This document shows, piece after piece, positions 36,078 to 47,583 of a stretch of DNA of 64,000 bases (position 1 is the stretch's first letter; each line of letters begins with the position of its first letter). A program made the translations under genes and the position numbers. The notes under the pieces are model-generated. The model was not told the origin of the DNA and searched no databases. It saw only the letters and a list, made by a program, of their open reading frames with translations. Origin of the DNA: Rheinheimera maricola. Its GTDB lineage: Bacteria; Pseudomonadota; Gammaproteobacteria; Enterobacterales; Alteromonadaceae. The stretch lies in the NCBI RefSeq assembly GCF_016918075.2, contig NZ_JAERPS020000002.1, positions 62,001 to 126,000 of the forward strand. The letters are read 5' to 3'.

Positions 36078-37547
36078 TTAGAAGCTCAAACCAGGAGAAA
36101 GCTGTTCCGGAAGTACAACCTGTTCCAACTCTACAGATGCAACCGGATACGCACAGTAATCCGCAGCATAATAAGCGCTAGCGCGGTGATTACCACTAGA
36201 GCCTATACCGCCAAAAGGCGCGGCTGAACTTGCCCCGGTAATAGGCCGGTTCCAGTTTACTATGCCCGCCCGAATGCGGCGGAAGAAATGCTGATACAAT
36301 TCTGCACTGTCACTGAGCAAGCCCGCTGACAAACCAAATTGGGTATTGTTTGCGGCATCAATGGCTTGATCAAAATCGGTGAAGCGGAACACTTTTAACA
36401 ACGGACCAAAGTGTTCGTCGTCAGGAAATGCTGTTATCTCTGAGCACTCTATAATGCCCGGTGACACCAGCGCGGTGTTTTCGTCAAGGTGCAGCATCTC
36501 TAGCAACATTTTGCCACCTAAAGCAACCAGTTGCTGTTGCACTGCCAACATAGCTTTCGCAGCAGCGACTGAAATCATCGACCCCATAAAAGGCTGCTCG
36601 TCAGCGTCATAAACGCCCACTTTAATATTGCGACTCACTTCCAACAGGCGCTGTAGAATAGCATCACCTTGTGCAGTGGCCGGCAAAAATAATTTACGGG
36701 CACAGGTGCAACGCTGGCCTGCCGATATAAATGCAGACTGGATAATATCATGCACAGCAGCATCAATATTGCTAACATCCTGAACTATAAGCGGATTATT
36801 ACCCCCCATCTCCAGTGCTAAAATTTTGTCCGGCCGACCGGCAAATTGCTGATGCAGATAATGCCCGGTACGCGAGCTGCCGGTGAAGAAAATGCCGTCA
36901 ATACCATCATGACTAGCAATAGCTTTACCGGTATCGACCTCACCTTGCAATAACGCCAACACCCCGGCAGGCAAGCCGGCTAACTGCCATAATTTTACCG
37001 TCTCTTCTGCTACTTTTGGTGTCAGCTCCGACGGCTTAAATATCACAGCATTTCCCGCAAGAAGCGCTGGCACTATATGGCCATTCGGTAAATGTCCGGG
37101 GAAATTATATGGGCCAAATACCGCCACAACGCCATGCGGTTTGTGGCGAATAAAAGCCCGGCCTTGTGGCATCGGGTTTTCTTTATTACCAGTGCGCTCA
37201 AGACAAGCTCGCACTGAAATATCAATTTTGCCTATCATGGCGCCAACTTCAGTTTTGGCTTCCCACAACGCCTTTCCTGTTTCTTGGGCAATAGTTAATG
37301 CCATCGCTTCTTTGTGCAGCGTTAACTGCTGTGCAAATTGTTTTACTACTATAACCCTTTCATCAAAGCTCAGACCAGCCCAGTCATACTGCGCTTTGCG
37401 CGCGATGTTGACAGCGTTATCTACCTGCGCGGCAGTGGCTGCATTGCCTTGCCAAACCGGTACACTTTTTACCGGATCTGTTGAGGTGAATGCTTTGCCT
37501 TCACCTTCTAGCCATTGATTATTAATAAACTGTACTGCTTGCTGCAT
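36078..37547 (-). CDS. astD: Succinylglutamate-semialdehyde dehydrogenase
   Basis: Oxidises N-succinylglutamate semialdehyde to N-succinylglutamate with NAD in the arginine succinyltransferase pathway. 489 residues, against 492 in E. coli. The aldehyde-dehydrogenase catalytic Glu is in ALEMGGNNP and the Cys in [13 protein letters not shown] (near residue 284); the NAD-loop FTGSSRTG is present. Third of astC-astA-astD. astB and astE are not in the window. Confidence 0.95.
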   Translation of the reverse strand: MQQAVQFINNQWLEGEGKAFTSTDPVKSVPVWQGNAATAAQVDNAVNIARKAQYDWAGLSFDERVIVVKQFAQQLTLHKEAMALTIAQETGKALWEAKTEVGAMIGKIDISVRACLERTGNKENPMPQGRAFIRHKPHGVVAVFGPYNFPGHLPNGHIVPALLAGNAVIFKPSELTPKVAEETVKLWQLAGLPAGVLALLQGEVDTGKAIASHDGIDGIFFTGSSRTGHYLHQQFAGRPDKILALEMGGNNPLIVQDVSNIDAAVHDIIQSAFISAGQRCTCARKLFLPATAQGDAILQRLLEVSRNIKVGVYDADEQPFMGSMISVAAAKAMLAVQQQLVALGGKMLLEMLHLDENTALVSPGIIECSEITAFPDDEHFGPLLKVFRFTDFDQAIDAANNTQFGLSAGLLSDSAELYQHFFRRIRAGIVNWNRPITGASSAAPFGGIGSSGNHRASAYYAADYCAYPVASVELEQVVLPEQLSPGLSF

Positions 37548-37560
37548 AATCTTTCCCCAA

Positions 37561-38577
37561 TTAAATGCGACATACTCTTACCCAGTCGCCGGCAACTACT
37601 TGTAATGCTTCGGCAACTTTAGCTGGCAGAGTGACCTGATCGTTGAATTCGTCAACTTCAAGTGTTAGCCAGGTGGCTCGAAAATTCATCACTGTAGTAT
37701 TGCAAATTAAATATGGCAGTCCGCCATTGACGTCACCTACCTGAACCTGTAAGCGCCGGCTGTTGCGTACAGACCGAATATGCTCAACTCTGGCTTCAAC
37801 GGTAGGGCCTGCATCGAAAATATCGACATAGCCACGGTTAGAAAACCCCTCTGATTGCAATAATGCCAGCGCAGGTTTAGTTTTCTCATGTACCTTGCCA
37901 ATAACAACCTGAGCCTGTTTACTCAGCAGACTAACGTAAATTGGATATTTTGGCATCAGCTCAGCAATAAACACTTTTTGGCCAATACCGGTGAGGTAAT
38001 CTGCGGTTGGAAAGTCCAGTGAAAAAAAGTGCTCTTGTAACCACTGCCAAAACGGTGAGCTGCCATCTTGATTTGAGACACCACGCATCTCGGCGATGAC
38101 CCTTTCTGCGAAACGTTGCGGGAATTCAGCCATAAATAAAAATCGCATCTTTGATAGCAGGCGACCATTATTTTTTTCACGGCGGCTTTCGCGCAAAAAC
38201 AAGGTGCACAATTCGCTGACACCGGTATAGTCATTGCAAAGCGTTAGTATATCGACTGTTTTATACACCCCGAGCGAACGCGAGCTATGCACCACTTTAC
38301 CGAGGTGGTAGTGATAAAACGCATCATCTAAGCCCACGGCGGCTTCAAGTGCACTGGTGCCGCAAACCTCGCCGGTTTCGGTATCCTCCAGCACAAATAA
38401 ATAACCTTCATCACCAGGCGACGTCACTACTTTACTAAAGGACTGCTCTGAACGACTGATCTTGCGCATCAACAATTCATCATTGACGGGCAATGAGGTA
38501 AAGCCATGTCCGGATTCCACTGCAATATCGTATAAGGCAGGGTAATCATCCGCACGGATTGGGCGAATCACCATCAT
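37561..38577 (-). CDS. astA: Arginine N-succinyltransferase
   Basis: Transfers succinyl from succinyl-CoA to arginine, the first step of its catabolism to glutamate. 338 residues, close to E. coli AstA (344). The N-terminal [16 protein letters not shown] is a GNAT-like start and GCC-type conserved blocks follow ([25 protein letters not shown]). The start is the first of two adjacent ATGs, nine bases after GGAG. Fourteen bases upstream of astD. Confidence 0.95.
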   Translation of the reverse strand: MMVIRPIRADDYPALYDIAVESGHGFTSLPVNDELLMRKISRSEQSFSKVVTSPGDEGYLFVLEDTETGEVCGTSALEAAVGLDDAFYHYHLGKVVHSSRSLGVYKTVDILTLCNDYTGVSELCTLFLRESRREKNNGRLLSKMRFLFMAEFPQRFAERVIAEMRGVSNQDGSSPFWQWLQEHFFSLDFPTADYLTGIGQKVFIAELMPKYPIYVSLLSKQAQVVIGKVHEKTKPALALLQSEGFSNRGYVDIFDAGPTVEARVEHIRSVRNSRRLQVQVGDVNGGLPYLICNTTVMNFRATWLTLEVDEFNDQVTLPAKVAEALQVVAGDWVRVCRI

Positions 38578-38670
38578 CGTCGCTTACTCCACTTTTGCTT
38601 TATAGTTTTCCAGGGCCTTAGCGGCCCCTTTGCTTCATGTTTGCAGTCTTATTGCTGCTTAAATGTGTTT

Positions 38671-40199
<1,529 letters not shown>

Positions 40200-41315
40200 T
40201 TACAGCTCGACCCCAAGACGCTTTAGATTGGTCTGTAACAAGGTATCAATACTGTCTTTATTGAGTTGAACCTGCTGAAACCAACTTTCCGATTCTGTCG
40301 CGGATATCACATGATGCTGGTGCAACATTTGCCACTGAACGAAAGTTTGCGCCTGCAGTACTATTCTTGTTAAAGGGCTACAACCGCTGAAACCCGCCCC
40401 TTCAGCCAGTTGATCTAGTGTCTGGCATAGTGGCAGTGTTCTAAGCTGCCAACGCGACGTAATATCTGCGCTAAGTACAGCAGCAAACTCAGTAAGACTC
40501 TCACACAAGAAGCTGGCATCAGGTTCTAATGCGTCGAGAGTATCAGTTAACTGCGTATCACGATTCTCCCTCGCTTGCAGCAACTGCTCTTGGCGCACTT
40601 GCTGATAAGTACGCAGATAATTGCGAACGACCACCGCATGGCCCAAGGTATGGAACAAACCTACACAAAATGCATTATATGGCAGCTCTGCGCTGTTTTC
40701 TGCCAATTTATGTGCAGCTATAGCTACCGCAAGGCTGTATTCCCACAATTTGGATTTCAGGCCGGTAAAAGGCTCCGTCGAATGCGGTATCATTCTGCGC
40801 ATTGTGTAAACCGGAATAATGAGTTGTAAGCTTTCAACACCAAGAAAGCGTATCGCTGTTTTAATATCTTTAACCATAGCCCCAGACTTGGTACGATTTC
40901 GATATTGTGGCTGATTTACCAAGCGCAGCAGCTCTTCATTTAACCATGCAACATTAGCCACCATCGGGTCTAGTTTATTCACAGTTACCACTTTTTCACC
41001 CAACACATCCAAAATAGGAAAAAAATCAGCACCTGCATCAAACAACGACGCTATAACGTGGTCAATATTGTGTAATTTACGTAATAAATCGTCAGCCACT
41101 TCGTCATGCAAATGCGCTTGAGCAAACTCAGTAAATTGTGCCTTTGCCTGAGCCCCAGCCTCTCTGGACTGTCGAGCCTTCGCATCAATGGCTAATAAAC
41201 TGCTAGTTGACTCCGGTTGGCCGGCGCGAATTTTGTAACCAAGACGCTTGTGGTCAGGATCTACCCCGACAAGTTGATCAAAAAAGCGCTGTGTCAGCGT
41301 ATCTGCATGTGACAC
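40200..41315 (-). CDS. HDOD domain-containing protein
   Basis: 371 residues, soluble. The HDOD domain (about residues 85-300) is recognisable by the DAGADFFPILDV start, the helical AIRFLGVESL block and the GLFHTLGHAVVV region, where enzymatic HD proteins have catalytic residues. HDOD proteins are usually non-catalytic adaptors in signalling or motility. It has an unusual GTG start at 41315, supported by GGAG seven bases upstream. It sits between astC and pabA. Confidence 0.82.
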   Translation of the reverse strand: MSHADTLTQRFFDQLVGVDPDHKRLGYKIRAGQPESTSSLLAIDAKARQSREAGAQAKAQFTEFAQAHLHDEVADDLLRKLHNIDHVIASLFDAGADFFPILDVLGEKVVTVNKLDPMVANVAWLNEELLRLVNQPQYRNRTKSGAMVKDIKTAIRFLGVESLQLIIPVYTMRRMIPHSTEPFTGLKSKLWEYSLAVAIAAHKLAENSAELPYNAFCVGLFHTLGHAVVVRNYLRTYQQVRQEQLLQARENRDTQLTDTLDALEPDASFLCESLTEFAAVLSADITSRWQLRTLPLCQTLDQLAEGAGFSGCSPLTRIVLQAQTFVQWQMLHQHHVISATESESWFQQVQLNKDSIDTLLQTNLKRLGVEL

Positions 41316-41433
41316 TCAATACTCCAAGAAGTTAAGTTACTATTATTTATCAACACCGCTGCTGACAAAACTACTTTTCTGAAGCCGATACTGCTACCAG
41401 CAACACATTGTAGTCAAGCAGGTAACTTGACTG

Positions 41434-42030
41434 TTATTGCCCACCAACAGCGCGAAGTTGCAGAAAGTTTGCCAGTAATTGCCTGCCATATTGGCTAAGA
41501 ATCGCCTCAGGATGAAACTGCACGCCATGTAAGCCAAGCGCTATGTGCATTAGCCCCATCACTTCATCTGGCTGCTTGTCATTGTCAACTGTCCAAGCTG
41601 TTTCTTGTAATTCATTACTGAGCGTTGCGCGTTCAACCACCAAAGAGTGATAGCGCGTAACATCAAGCGGGCTCGACAGCCCGGCAAATACTGATTTGTC
41701 AGCATGGTGTACTAGCGAATTCTTACCGTGCATTACTTGCCCCGCCCGCACCACTTTGGCGCCAAATACCTGTGCAATGGCCTGATGCCCCAAGCACACG
41801 CCAAGAATAGGCAGCTTCCCGGCGAAATGCTCTATCGCCTTTAGCGATATACCAGCGTCATACGGCGAACCGGGCCCAGGTGATATCACCAAATAGTCCG
41901 GTGCCAATGCACTAATTTGGACCAGGTTGATATCATCATTACGCCGCACCATGACCTGTTGACCTAATGCAGCGAAATACTGCATTAGGTTGTAGGTAAA
42001 AGAATCGTAATTGTCGATCAGCAATAACAT
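41434..42030 (-). CDS. pabA: Aminodeoxychorismate/anthranilate synthase component II
   Basis: Glutamine amidotransferase subunit providing ammonia for p-aminobenzoate (folate) synthesis. Such PabA proteins often also serve anthranilate synthase. 198 residues. Class I triad: Cys in LGVCLGHQA (near residue 79), and His/Glu in GVQFHPEAI. The start is ATG 42030 ([10 protein letters not shown]). No trp genes are nearby except trpS, 17 bases upstream. PabA over TrpG is inferred from neighbourhood. Confidence 0.9.
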   Translation of the reverse strand: MLLLIDNYDSFTYNLMQYFAALGQQVMVRRNDDINLVQISALAPDYLVISPGPGSPYDAGISLKAIEHFAGKLPILGVCLGHQAIAQVFGAKVVRAGQVMHGKNSLVHHADKSVFAGLSSPLDVTRYHSLVVERATLSNELQETAWTVDNDKQPDEVMGLMHIALGLHGVQFHPEAILSQYGRQLLANFLQLRAVGGQ

Positions 42031-42047
42031 ATTTGCCAAGGTGCCGC

Positions 42048-43052
42048 CTACGGCAGCACAAATCCTACAGCGTCATTCACTTTGGCCAGCGTTGCTGCCG
42101 CACGTTGGCGGGCTTTCTGCGCGCCTTCCCGCATAACGCTTTGCAGGCTAGGTAAATCTGCGCGCAATTCGCTAAAGGTTCTCTGCACAGGTTCAAGCAG
42201 GGCAATCACTGCGTCAGCAACATCACCTTTTAAGTGACCATACATTTTGCCTTCATATTCGGCTTCCAGCGCAGCAATAGGCTTACCCGTTACGCCACTT
42301 AGGATGCTTAGTAGGTTGGCGACGCCGGGTTTATTCTCAAGATCAAAGTGCACCCTTGGCGGGTCCTCTGAATCGGTCATCGCCTTTTTAAATTTTTTGC
42401 TGATCATTTTCGGATCTTCCAGCAACCCGACAAAGTTCCACGGGTTTTCATCGGACTTAGACATTTTTTTTGTTGGGTCTTGCAGGCTCATCACCCGCGC
42501 TGCTACCGTCGGAATAAATGGCTCAGGCACGACAAATGTGTCGCCATGTGTAGCATTAAAGCGCGTGGCAACATCCCTGGCTAGCTCCAAATGTTGCTTT
42601 TGATCATGACCTACCGGTATTTGATTCGCTTGGTACAATAAGATATCTGCCGCCATTAATACTGGATAAGTAAATAAACCGGCATTGACATTGTTGTTAT
42701 GGCGCTCTGATTTATCTTTAAACTGCGTCATGCGGCTTAATTCACCAAACTGGGTGTAGCAATTAAGCACCCACGCCAGTTGGCTATGCTCCGGCACATG
42801 TGATTGCATAAACACTGCTGAGCGTTTTGGATCAATGCCACAGGCCAAATACAAAGCCAAACTGTCCAGTGATGCACTGCGCAAGGCTGCAGGTTCTTGC
42901 CGTACCGTAATAGCATGTAAGTCAACGATACAATATAAGCAGTCATAATCATCCTGCATGTTATCCCACTGCCGCAGAGCGCCCAGATAATTACCAATAG
43001 TAAGTTGTCCGGATGGCTGTGCACCGCTTAGCACAATAGGCTTATTGCTCAT
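42048..43052 (-). CDS. trpS: Tryptophanyl-tRNA synthetase
   Basis: Charges tRNA(Trp). 334 residues, class I synthetase. The HIGH-like motif is QLTIGNYLG near the N-terminus; KMSKSDEN (near residue 192) is the KMSKS loop. The start is ATG 43052 (MSNKP), which agrees with E. coli TrpS. A GTG at 43064 is in frame but overlaps the ribosome-binding site. In E. coli gph lies between rpe and trpS; here it is absent, with only about 100 bases between them. Confidence 0.96.
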   Translation of the reverse strand: MSNKPIVLSGAQPSGQLTIGNYLGALRQWDNMQDDYDCLYCIVDLHAITVRQEPAALRSASLDSLALYLACGIDPKRSAVFMQSHVPEHSQLAWVLNCYTQFGELSRMTQFKDKSERHNNNVNAGLFTYPVLMAADILLYQANQIPVGHDQKQHLELARDVATRFNATHGDTFVVPEPFIPTVAARVMSLQDPTKKMSKSDENPWNFVGLLEDPKMISKKFKKAMTDSEDPPRVHFDLENKPGVANLLSILSGVTGKPIAALEAEYEGKMYGHLKGDVADAVIALLEPVQRTFSELRADLPSLQSVMREGAQKARQRAAATLAKVNDAVGFVLP

Positions 43053-43156
43053 AGTTGTATCCACTTAAATACGTAATAATAACGATATGCCGCTACACAA
43101 CGGCTTGAGGTGCAGCATTATAACCAAACCAGTGTATAGCAACAGTAAAAAACCTA

Positions 43157-43831
43157 TCAGCGTTTTACTTTTGCTAGATTTTGCCGCATTTGTTGAATAA
43201 CCTGTGCGTAGTCTGGCGCGTTAAAAATGGCAGAGCCGGCCACAAACATATCCGCACCCGCAGATGCAATCTCAGTGATATTCTCAGCATTGACACCACC
43301 GTCTATTTCTAACCGAATTGGCAAGCCGCTTTGCTCGATAATACGCCGGGCCTCTGCCAGTTTATTTAACGTAGCCGGAATAAACTTCTGCCCGCCAAAA
43401 CCAGGATTTACAGACATCAGTAAAACTACATCAACCTTATCAAGCACGTAGTCTAAAATGCTAAGAGGAGTAGCTGGATTAAAAACCAAGCCAGCCTGAC
43501 AACCATGGCTTTTAATCAATTGCAAACTACGATCAACATGGCGGGATGCTTCTGGATGAAAAGTAATAATACTGGCTCCGGCGTCGGCGAACTGCGGTAC
43601 CAAACTGTCGACCGGCTCAACCATCAGATGTACGTCTATCGGTGCAGTAATACCGTAGCTTCGCAAGGCTTTGCACACCATAGGCCCCATGGTCAGGTTG
43701 GGAACATAATGATTATCCATTACATCAAAATGCACAACGTCAGCGCCGGCATGCAGTACAGATGTAACGTCTTCACCTAACCGAGCAAAATCGGCGGATA
43801 AAATTGATGGTGCTATAAGGTAAGGTTGCAT
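43157..43831 (-). CDS. rpe: Ribulose-phosphate 3-epimerase
   Basis: Interconverts ribulose 5-phosphate and xylulose 5-phosphate in the pentose phosphate pathway. 224 residues, a TIM barrel. The metal and catalytic segments are visible: [40 protein letters not shown] and the phosphate-binding EIDGGV/VAGSAIF. Part of the old dam-rpe-trpS cluster, now separated from dam by about 2.3 kb of inserted genes. Confidence 0.97.
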   Translation of the reverse strand: MQPYLIAPSILSADFARLGEDVTSVLHAGADVVHFDVMDNHYVPNLTMGPMVCKALRSYGITAPIDVHLMVEPVDSLVPQFADAGASIITFHPEASRHVDRSLQLIKSHGCQAGLVFNPATPLSILDYVLDKVDVVLLMSVNPGFGGQKFIPATLNKLAEARRIIEQSGLPIRLEIDGGVNAENITEIASAGADMFVAGSAIFNAPDYAQVIQQMRQNLAKVKR

Positions 43832-43994
43832 CCTCTAGTTCCCACTCGGAAATTAAAGCTGCAACTTTACTGAGTTTAACAAGAAAATGCATCCTTTGAC
43901 TTAATCGACAGCGCACAAAAACAAGGCACCAACGCACCAATAAGAGCCATGTCAGATATTTTGCAACAAGGTTTTTTTCATAAGTTCATGATAG

Positions 43995-44022
43995 TTAACA
44001 AATAACTTAAATGGCATATATC
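43995..44022 (+). promoter_or_regulatory. Candidate promoter for the TorF porin
   Basis: TTAACA (43995-44000) and TATATC (44017-44022) are 16 bp apart and lie about 45 bp before the start codon. Overlapping it, TGGCATATATCTTGG looks like a sigma-54 element but lacks the -12 GC. The sigma-70 reading is preferred. Confidence 0.4.
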
Positions 44023-44064
44023 TTGGAACCTTATGGCTAGGGAACAAACATAAGGGCACATAGC

Positions 44065-44745
44065 ATGAAAACAGCAACAAAAATGAAAACACTGGCATCC
44101 AGTTTAGTTGTACTAGGCCTGACAACTGCGAGCATTCAAAGCCAAGCGGTAGAATTAAGCGGTGATGTTACTTTTGCTTCAGATTATGCTTTTCGCGGTA
44201 TCTCACAAACTGAAGAAGCTCCAGCATTACAAGGCGGACTGTCGCTATCCGATGAGTCTGGCTTCTATGTTTCAGTTTGGGGCTCAAACGTCGACTTTTT
44301 AGCTGAAGGCACTTTAGAACTTGATGTGATGCTGGGCTGGAGCGGCGACCTTAGCGATGACTGGTCAACAGACGTCGGCATTATGCGCTATGGCTATCCA
44401 AATGCAGCAATTGATGGGTCTAATTTTTGGGAAATATACGGTTCTTTGTCATACAAAGACCTCACTTTCGGCCTGGCTTACAGTGATGATTACTATGCCA
44501 ATGCAGGTAATTATATCTATCTGTACGCCAACTACAGTTATGCTATTGCAGAAAACATCACGCTGGATTTGCATGTCGGTCAGAATGAGTATGATGACAG
44601 CAGTGCCAGCTACCTGGATTGGAGTGTCGGCGTCAGTACGGAAATAATGGGAGCAGGGCTAAGCCTGGCCTATGTTGATACCGATATTGATGGGTTATAT
44701 CTTGCTGACAGCAGAGTAATTTTTTCGATTTCGAAGAGTTTCTAA
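44065..44745 (+). CDS. TorF family putative porin
   Basis: 226 residues. A signal peptide (about 1-28, ending QSQA) is followed by an outer-membrane beta-barrel ending in ...SISKSF. The diagnostic FASDYAFRGISQTEEAPALQGG begins near residue 36. The family (TIGR02001) is annotated as putative porins without a known substrate. Plus strand, opposite to rpe and dam; a large hairpin follows the stop. Confidence 0.88.
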   Translation: MKTATKMKTLASSLVVLGLTTASIQSQAVELSGDVTFASDYAFRGISQTEEAPALQGGLSLSDESGFYVSVWGSNVDFLAEGTLELDVMLGWSGDLSDDWSTDVGIMRYGYPNAAIDGSNFWEIYGSLSYKDLTFGLAYSDDYYANAGNYIYLYANYSYAIAENITLDLHVGQNEYDDSSASYLDWSVGVSTEIMGAGLSLAYVDTDIDGLYLADSRVIFSISKSF

Positions 44746-44754
44746 CTATTGCCA

Positions 44755-44786
44755 GATCCTGCCAACAGCTTGCTGTTGACAGGATC
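44755..44786 (+). terminator. Long hairpin after the TorF gene
   Basis: GATCCTG-C-CAACAGC (44755-44769) pairs with GCTGTTG-A-CAGGATC (44772-44786): 14 pairs with one mismatch and a TT loop, nine bases past the stop. There is no T-run, so it may protect RNA ends or reflect another function. Confidence 0.45.
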
Positions 44787-44892
44787 ACTCGTGTGTCTGT
44801 TTCAGACTGTATTGATGAATAAATAATCAGCTTGTTTCAAAACAGCAGATGTTTTACTATATACCATCTTTACTGGAGCAAATGGATTTAAC

Positions 44893-45141
44893 ATGAAATT
44901 TACCACTGCGTTAAAAGTGGCTGCGATTTCAGCGGGCATTTTCGCCGGCTCCTTGTATGTCATCCCTGCAGGATCTATTTCCTCTTCGCTATGTCAAACA
45001 GACACAAAACTAACAGCTGAGCAGTGTCTCGAAGCTGAGCAGCAAAACTGGTTTAAGTGGTTTAAAGGCAAAAGTCGCTCTACTCAATTTCATTTTGTTG
45101 ACTTGCTTGAGCTACTAAGCCGACTTTCGCCTACGAAGTAA
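44893..45141 (+). CDS. Small secreted or membrane-anchored protein, function unknown
   Basis: 82 residues. The N-terminal hydrophobic stretch (about 8-28) could be a signal peptide or anchor. Two cysteines follow (SLCQTD, AEQCLEA), then a Trp/Lys patch (NWFKWFKG) and a leucine-rich helical end (LLELLSRL). No family recognised. The stop shares one base with the next gene's start (TAATG), so it is probably co-translated with the DUF2970 protein. Confidence 0.62.
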   Translation: MKFTTALKVAAISAGIFAGSLYVIPAGSISSSLCQTDTKLTAEQCLEAEQQNWFKWFKGKSRSTQFHFVDLLELLSRLSPTK

Positions 45142-45338
45142 TGATATTGGCAACTAAACCTAAGTTAATCCAGGTAATAAAAGCAGTACTTGGTGCTATG
45201 GTAGGCGTGCAATCAGAACGGCAGCGTCAGCAAGATTTCCAAGCGAGTAGTCCACTGCCTTATATTATAGTTGGCGTAGTTGCTACCCTGCTTTTTGTGG
45301 TAACACTGATACTGGTTGTGAACTGGGTGCTTGCATAG
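45141..45338 (+). CDS. DUF2970 family small membrane protein
   Basis: 65 residues. The family block VIKAVLGAMVGVQSERQRQ is followed by one transmembrane helix (about residues 42-64). Function unknown. The start ATG 45141 overlaps the preceding stop. The last 56 bases overlap the end of dam on the opposite strand, with no terminator between. Confidence 0.85.
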   Translation: MILATKPKLIQVIKAVLGAMVGVQSERQRQQDFQASSPLPYIIVGVVATLLFVVTLILVVNWVLA

Positions 45339-46158
45339 GCTCAAATACAGCGAACAATTCTGCGACTTTGCCTCTGGTAGCACCTTTTTGACTTATGGAG
45401 CGGTTGACCTGCAAACTATACAGTGTTGCTAGTTGATAAATTTTTCTGGTCCAGGTGGTATCGTGATTACTAATCACCACAGTTGCACCTCGCTGTTGTG
45501 CTTGCTCTGCAAGATTGGCCAATTGCGCCTGATCATCCAAATCAAAGCCCTGCTGTGCGTAACTGGTAAAACTGGCCGTTTTACTCAAAGGGACATAAGG
45601 CGGATCGCAGTAAATTACTGAGCCTGCAGCAGCTTTCTGCATCAGATGCTGATATCCAGTGCAGCTGAATTCTGCTCTTTGCGCCTTTTCTGCAAAAAAA
45701 TACAGTTCAGCTTGCGGAAAATAAGGCTTCTTATAACTGCCAAACGGCACATTGAATTTGCCTGATAGATTATAGCGACAAAGACCGTTGTATCCGTGCC
45801 GGTTAAGATACAAAAAAAGCAAAGCCCGCTCATAAGCGTCTGTACTTTGATTGAATTGCTGCCTTAACGCGATATAAGCCTCACGTTGGTTAGTAGAGGC
45901 AACAAACAATGACTTTGCATCATCAACAAAGCGCTGAGAGTTTTTTTTAACCAATTTATACAAATTGATAAGATCTGCGTTAATGTCATTTAAATGGTAT
46001 GAAGGGTAATCAGTGTTGAGAAAGACCGAGCCTGCGCCAACAAAAGGCTCAATTAATAGCCCGCTGTCGGGCAGATGACGCTGTATTGAATCGACCAAAT
46101 GGTATTTGCCACCGGCCCACTTCAAAAATGCTCTGCTTTTAAGCCTACCTTCTGACAT
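45283..46158 (-). CDS. dam: DNA adenine methyltransferase Dam
   Basis: Methylates adenine in GATC, used in mismatch repair strand choice and replication timing. 291 residues. FLKWAGGK near the N-terminus binds SAM, and the catalytic DPPY is near residue 185 (CDPPYVPLS). The start is ATG 46158. A TTG two codons earlier (46164) abuts the damX stop and is less likely. Follows damX as in E. coli. Confidence 0.95.
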   Translation of the reverse strand: MSEGRLKSRAFLKWAGGKYHLVDSIQRHLPDSGLLIEPFVGAGSVFLNTDYPSYHLNDINADLINLYKLVKKNSQRFVDDAKSLFVASTNQREAYIALRQQFNQSTDAYERALLFLYLNRHGYNGLCRYNLSGKFNVPFGSYKKPYFPQAELYFFAEKAQRAEFSCTGYQHLMQKAAAGSVIYCDPPYVPLSKTASFTSYAQQGFDLDDQAQLANLAEQAQQRGATVVISNHDTTWTRKIYQLATLYSLQVNRSISQKGATRGKVAELFAVFEPMQAPSSQPVSVLPQKAG

Positions 46159-46164
46159 CAACAA

Positions 46165-47583
46165 TTATTCCAAACTGCTTTGCTGGCTGAGGGTTTTCGC
46201 ACCAATTTCAGCCTGTACAGATTGCATACGTTTGACAAAAGGGCCAGTTTTTCTAAGCGCTTCGGGTAATTCAGCAAGCTTCTGCTTTGCTTCACTACTG
46301 TTGTTAAACGGTGCCAGCAAAAGCACCAGCTGTGTTTTGCCCTGCCAGTTGCGCTGGTATACTAAAGGTAATACCTCAGCATAAGCCTCTCTAAAGCGCT
46401 GCAGTGCAGCCTCATTTGACAATACGGCCAACTGCAATGCATTTTGTTGTTTGTCTATCAGCAGTAACTTTGCTTCATCATACTGATAAGTTGTATTACT
46501 AGTTGGCTGCTTTAAAGCATCGTAGGTGGAAATGTCAGATATGACGTCACTTTGGATTAGATCAGATGAAGTTGATTGCGCTTTACTACCAGTTTCAATA
46601 CCGCCAGTATCAACTTTATCTGTGCCTAACGCCGTCGGCTCAGTGCTGCTATCGCTCGTTCTTATGGTGGCTTGGTCTTCTGAATTATTGTTGTCAGCAG
46701 CAATATTCGCTGCACCATCATCACTGCTGGAATTGACAGAATCTAACACCACGTTATCGTTGTGAGGCGCTAATACGACAGTAGCATCCAATGCAGCATC
46801 CAATGCAGCATCCAGATTAGCATTTATAACCTTAGGTTCGGTTGATCCTTCAACAGCTTCTGGCTGCAGTATCACGGTACGCTCTGGCCAAAAAACATAG
46901 CTTATAGTCAACAGGCTGAAAATTGCTAATGCAATGGACACCACTCTTAATGAAATGGTCTCAGCTATACGTTTAGTCGGCAACACTCTCTGCTCGGCAT
47001 TGTCCGTCTGCGGTTGCAACAACCGATGTAAATTTCCATTTGCAACAGCTAGTCGTTTGGTTACTTCAAGTGGATTCAACTTTTGTCCAGCCAGCAAATA
47101 TTCTGCATCCGCACTACCCGGTACTCCAAGCAGTAAAGTTAAACCATCCCGTTGCATTGACGAGGTACTAAAATTAAACACCAGACAAGGCAGCGACCTG
47201 ATGTATTTGCTTAACACAGCAGGTTCACTTATCGCTTGATCAAGTATAACAAGTAGAGGCTTAGTTTGTTCTTGCTGCTCAATCTGCTGGCGTAAGCTAA
47301 CATCAGGCTCTATCGGCAGAGAAAACCATTGCTGCATAAGTTGACTTGCAAGCTCCGACATCGCAACTTCATTGCTGACCAACGCTACGTTATATTGCTC
47401 AGAAAAAAGCTCAGCCAATGTTAACGCCAGCGTCGATTTACCACTTCCATCTGCCCCAATAGCTTCAACATAGCTTACTTCATTGAATGCTAGTTGGAAG
47501 AGTAACCGCTCAACCCATTCGCGCTGAGACGGCAGTAAATGCTTGAAATCTTTAAGCCTTGCCTGAAGCTCAGTGATGTCCAT
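46165..47583 (-). CDS. damX: DamX: AAA-type ATPase and SPOR-domain cell-division protein
   Basis: 472 residues. The N-terminal AAA-like domain has Walker A GADGSGKST (near residue 47). A single transmembrane helix (about 213-232) is followed by an acidic, low-complexity periplasmic linker, and a C-terminal SPOR domain (about 385-460) that binds denuded septal peptidoglycan. Unlike E. coli DamX, which lacks a full ATPase, this resembles the longer form of Alteromonadales and Vibrio. The start ATG 47583 lies inside the end of aroB (14-base overlap). Confidence 0.88.
   Translation of the reverse strand: MDITELQARLKDFKHLLPSQREWVERLLFQLAFNEVSYVEAIGADGSGKSTLALTLAELFSEQYNVALVSNEVAMSELASQLMQQWFSLPIEPDVSLRQQIEQQEQTKPLLVILDQAISEPAVLSKYIRSLPCLVFNFSTSSMQRDGLTLLLGVPGSADAEYLLAGQKLNPLEVTKRLAVANGNLHRLLQPQTDNAEQRVLPTKRIAETISLRVVSIALAIFSLLTISYVFWPERTVILQPEAVEGSTEPKVINANLDAALDAALDATVVLAPHNDNVVLDSVNSSSDDGAANIAADNNNSEDQATIRTSDSSTEPTALGTDKVDTGGIETGSKAQSTSSDLIQSDVISDISTYDALKQPTSNTTYQYDEAKLLLIDKQQNALQLAVLSNEAALQRFREAYAEVLPLVYQRNWQGKTQLVLLLAPFNNSSEAKQKLAELPEALRKTGPFVKRMQSVQAEIGAKTLSQQSSLE
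46784..46815 (-). repeat. 12-bp tandem repeat in the DamX linker
   Basis: GCATCCAATGCA is present twice, then partly a third time, encoding A-A-L-D repeats. In frame (12 bp), so copy-number changes would only lengthen the linker. Confidence 0.75.

Noticed and set aside
41412..41432. Hairpin AGTCAAG/CTTGACT just after pabA
   Set aside because: No T-run and a weak AT-rich stem; not enough to call a terminator.
46784..46815. Tandem repeats as a CRISPR-like or phase-variable tract
   Set aside because: The unit is 12 bp, in frame, under three copies and without spacers; it can only change linker length.
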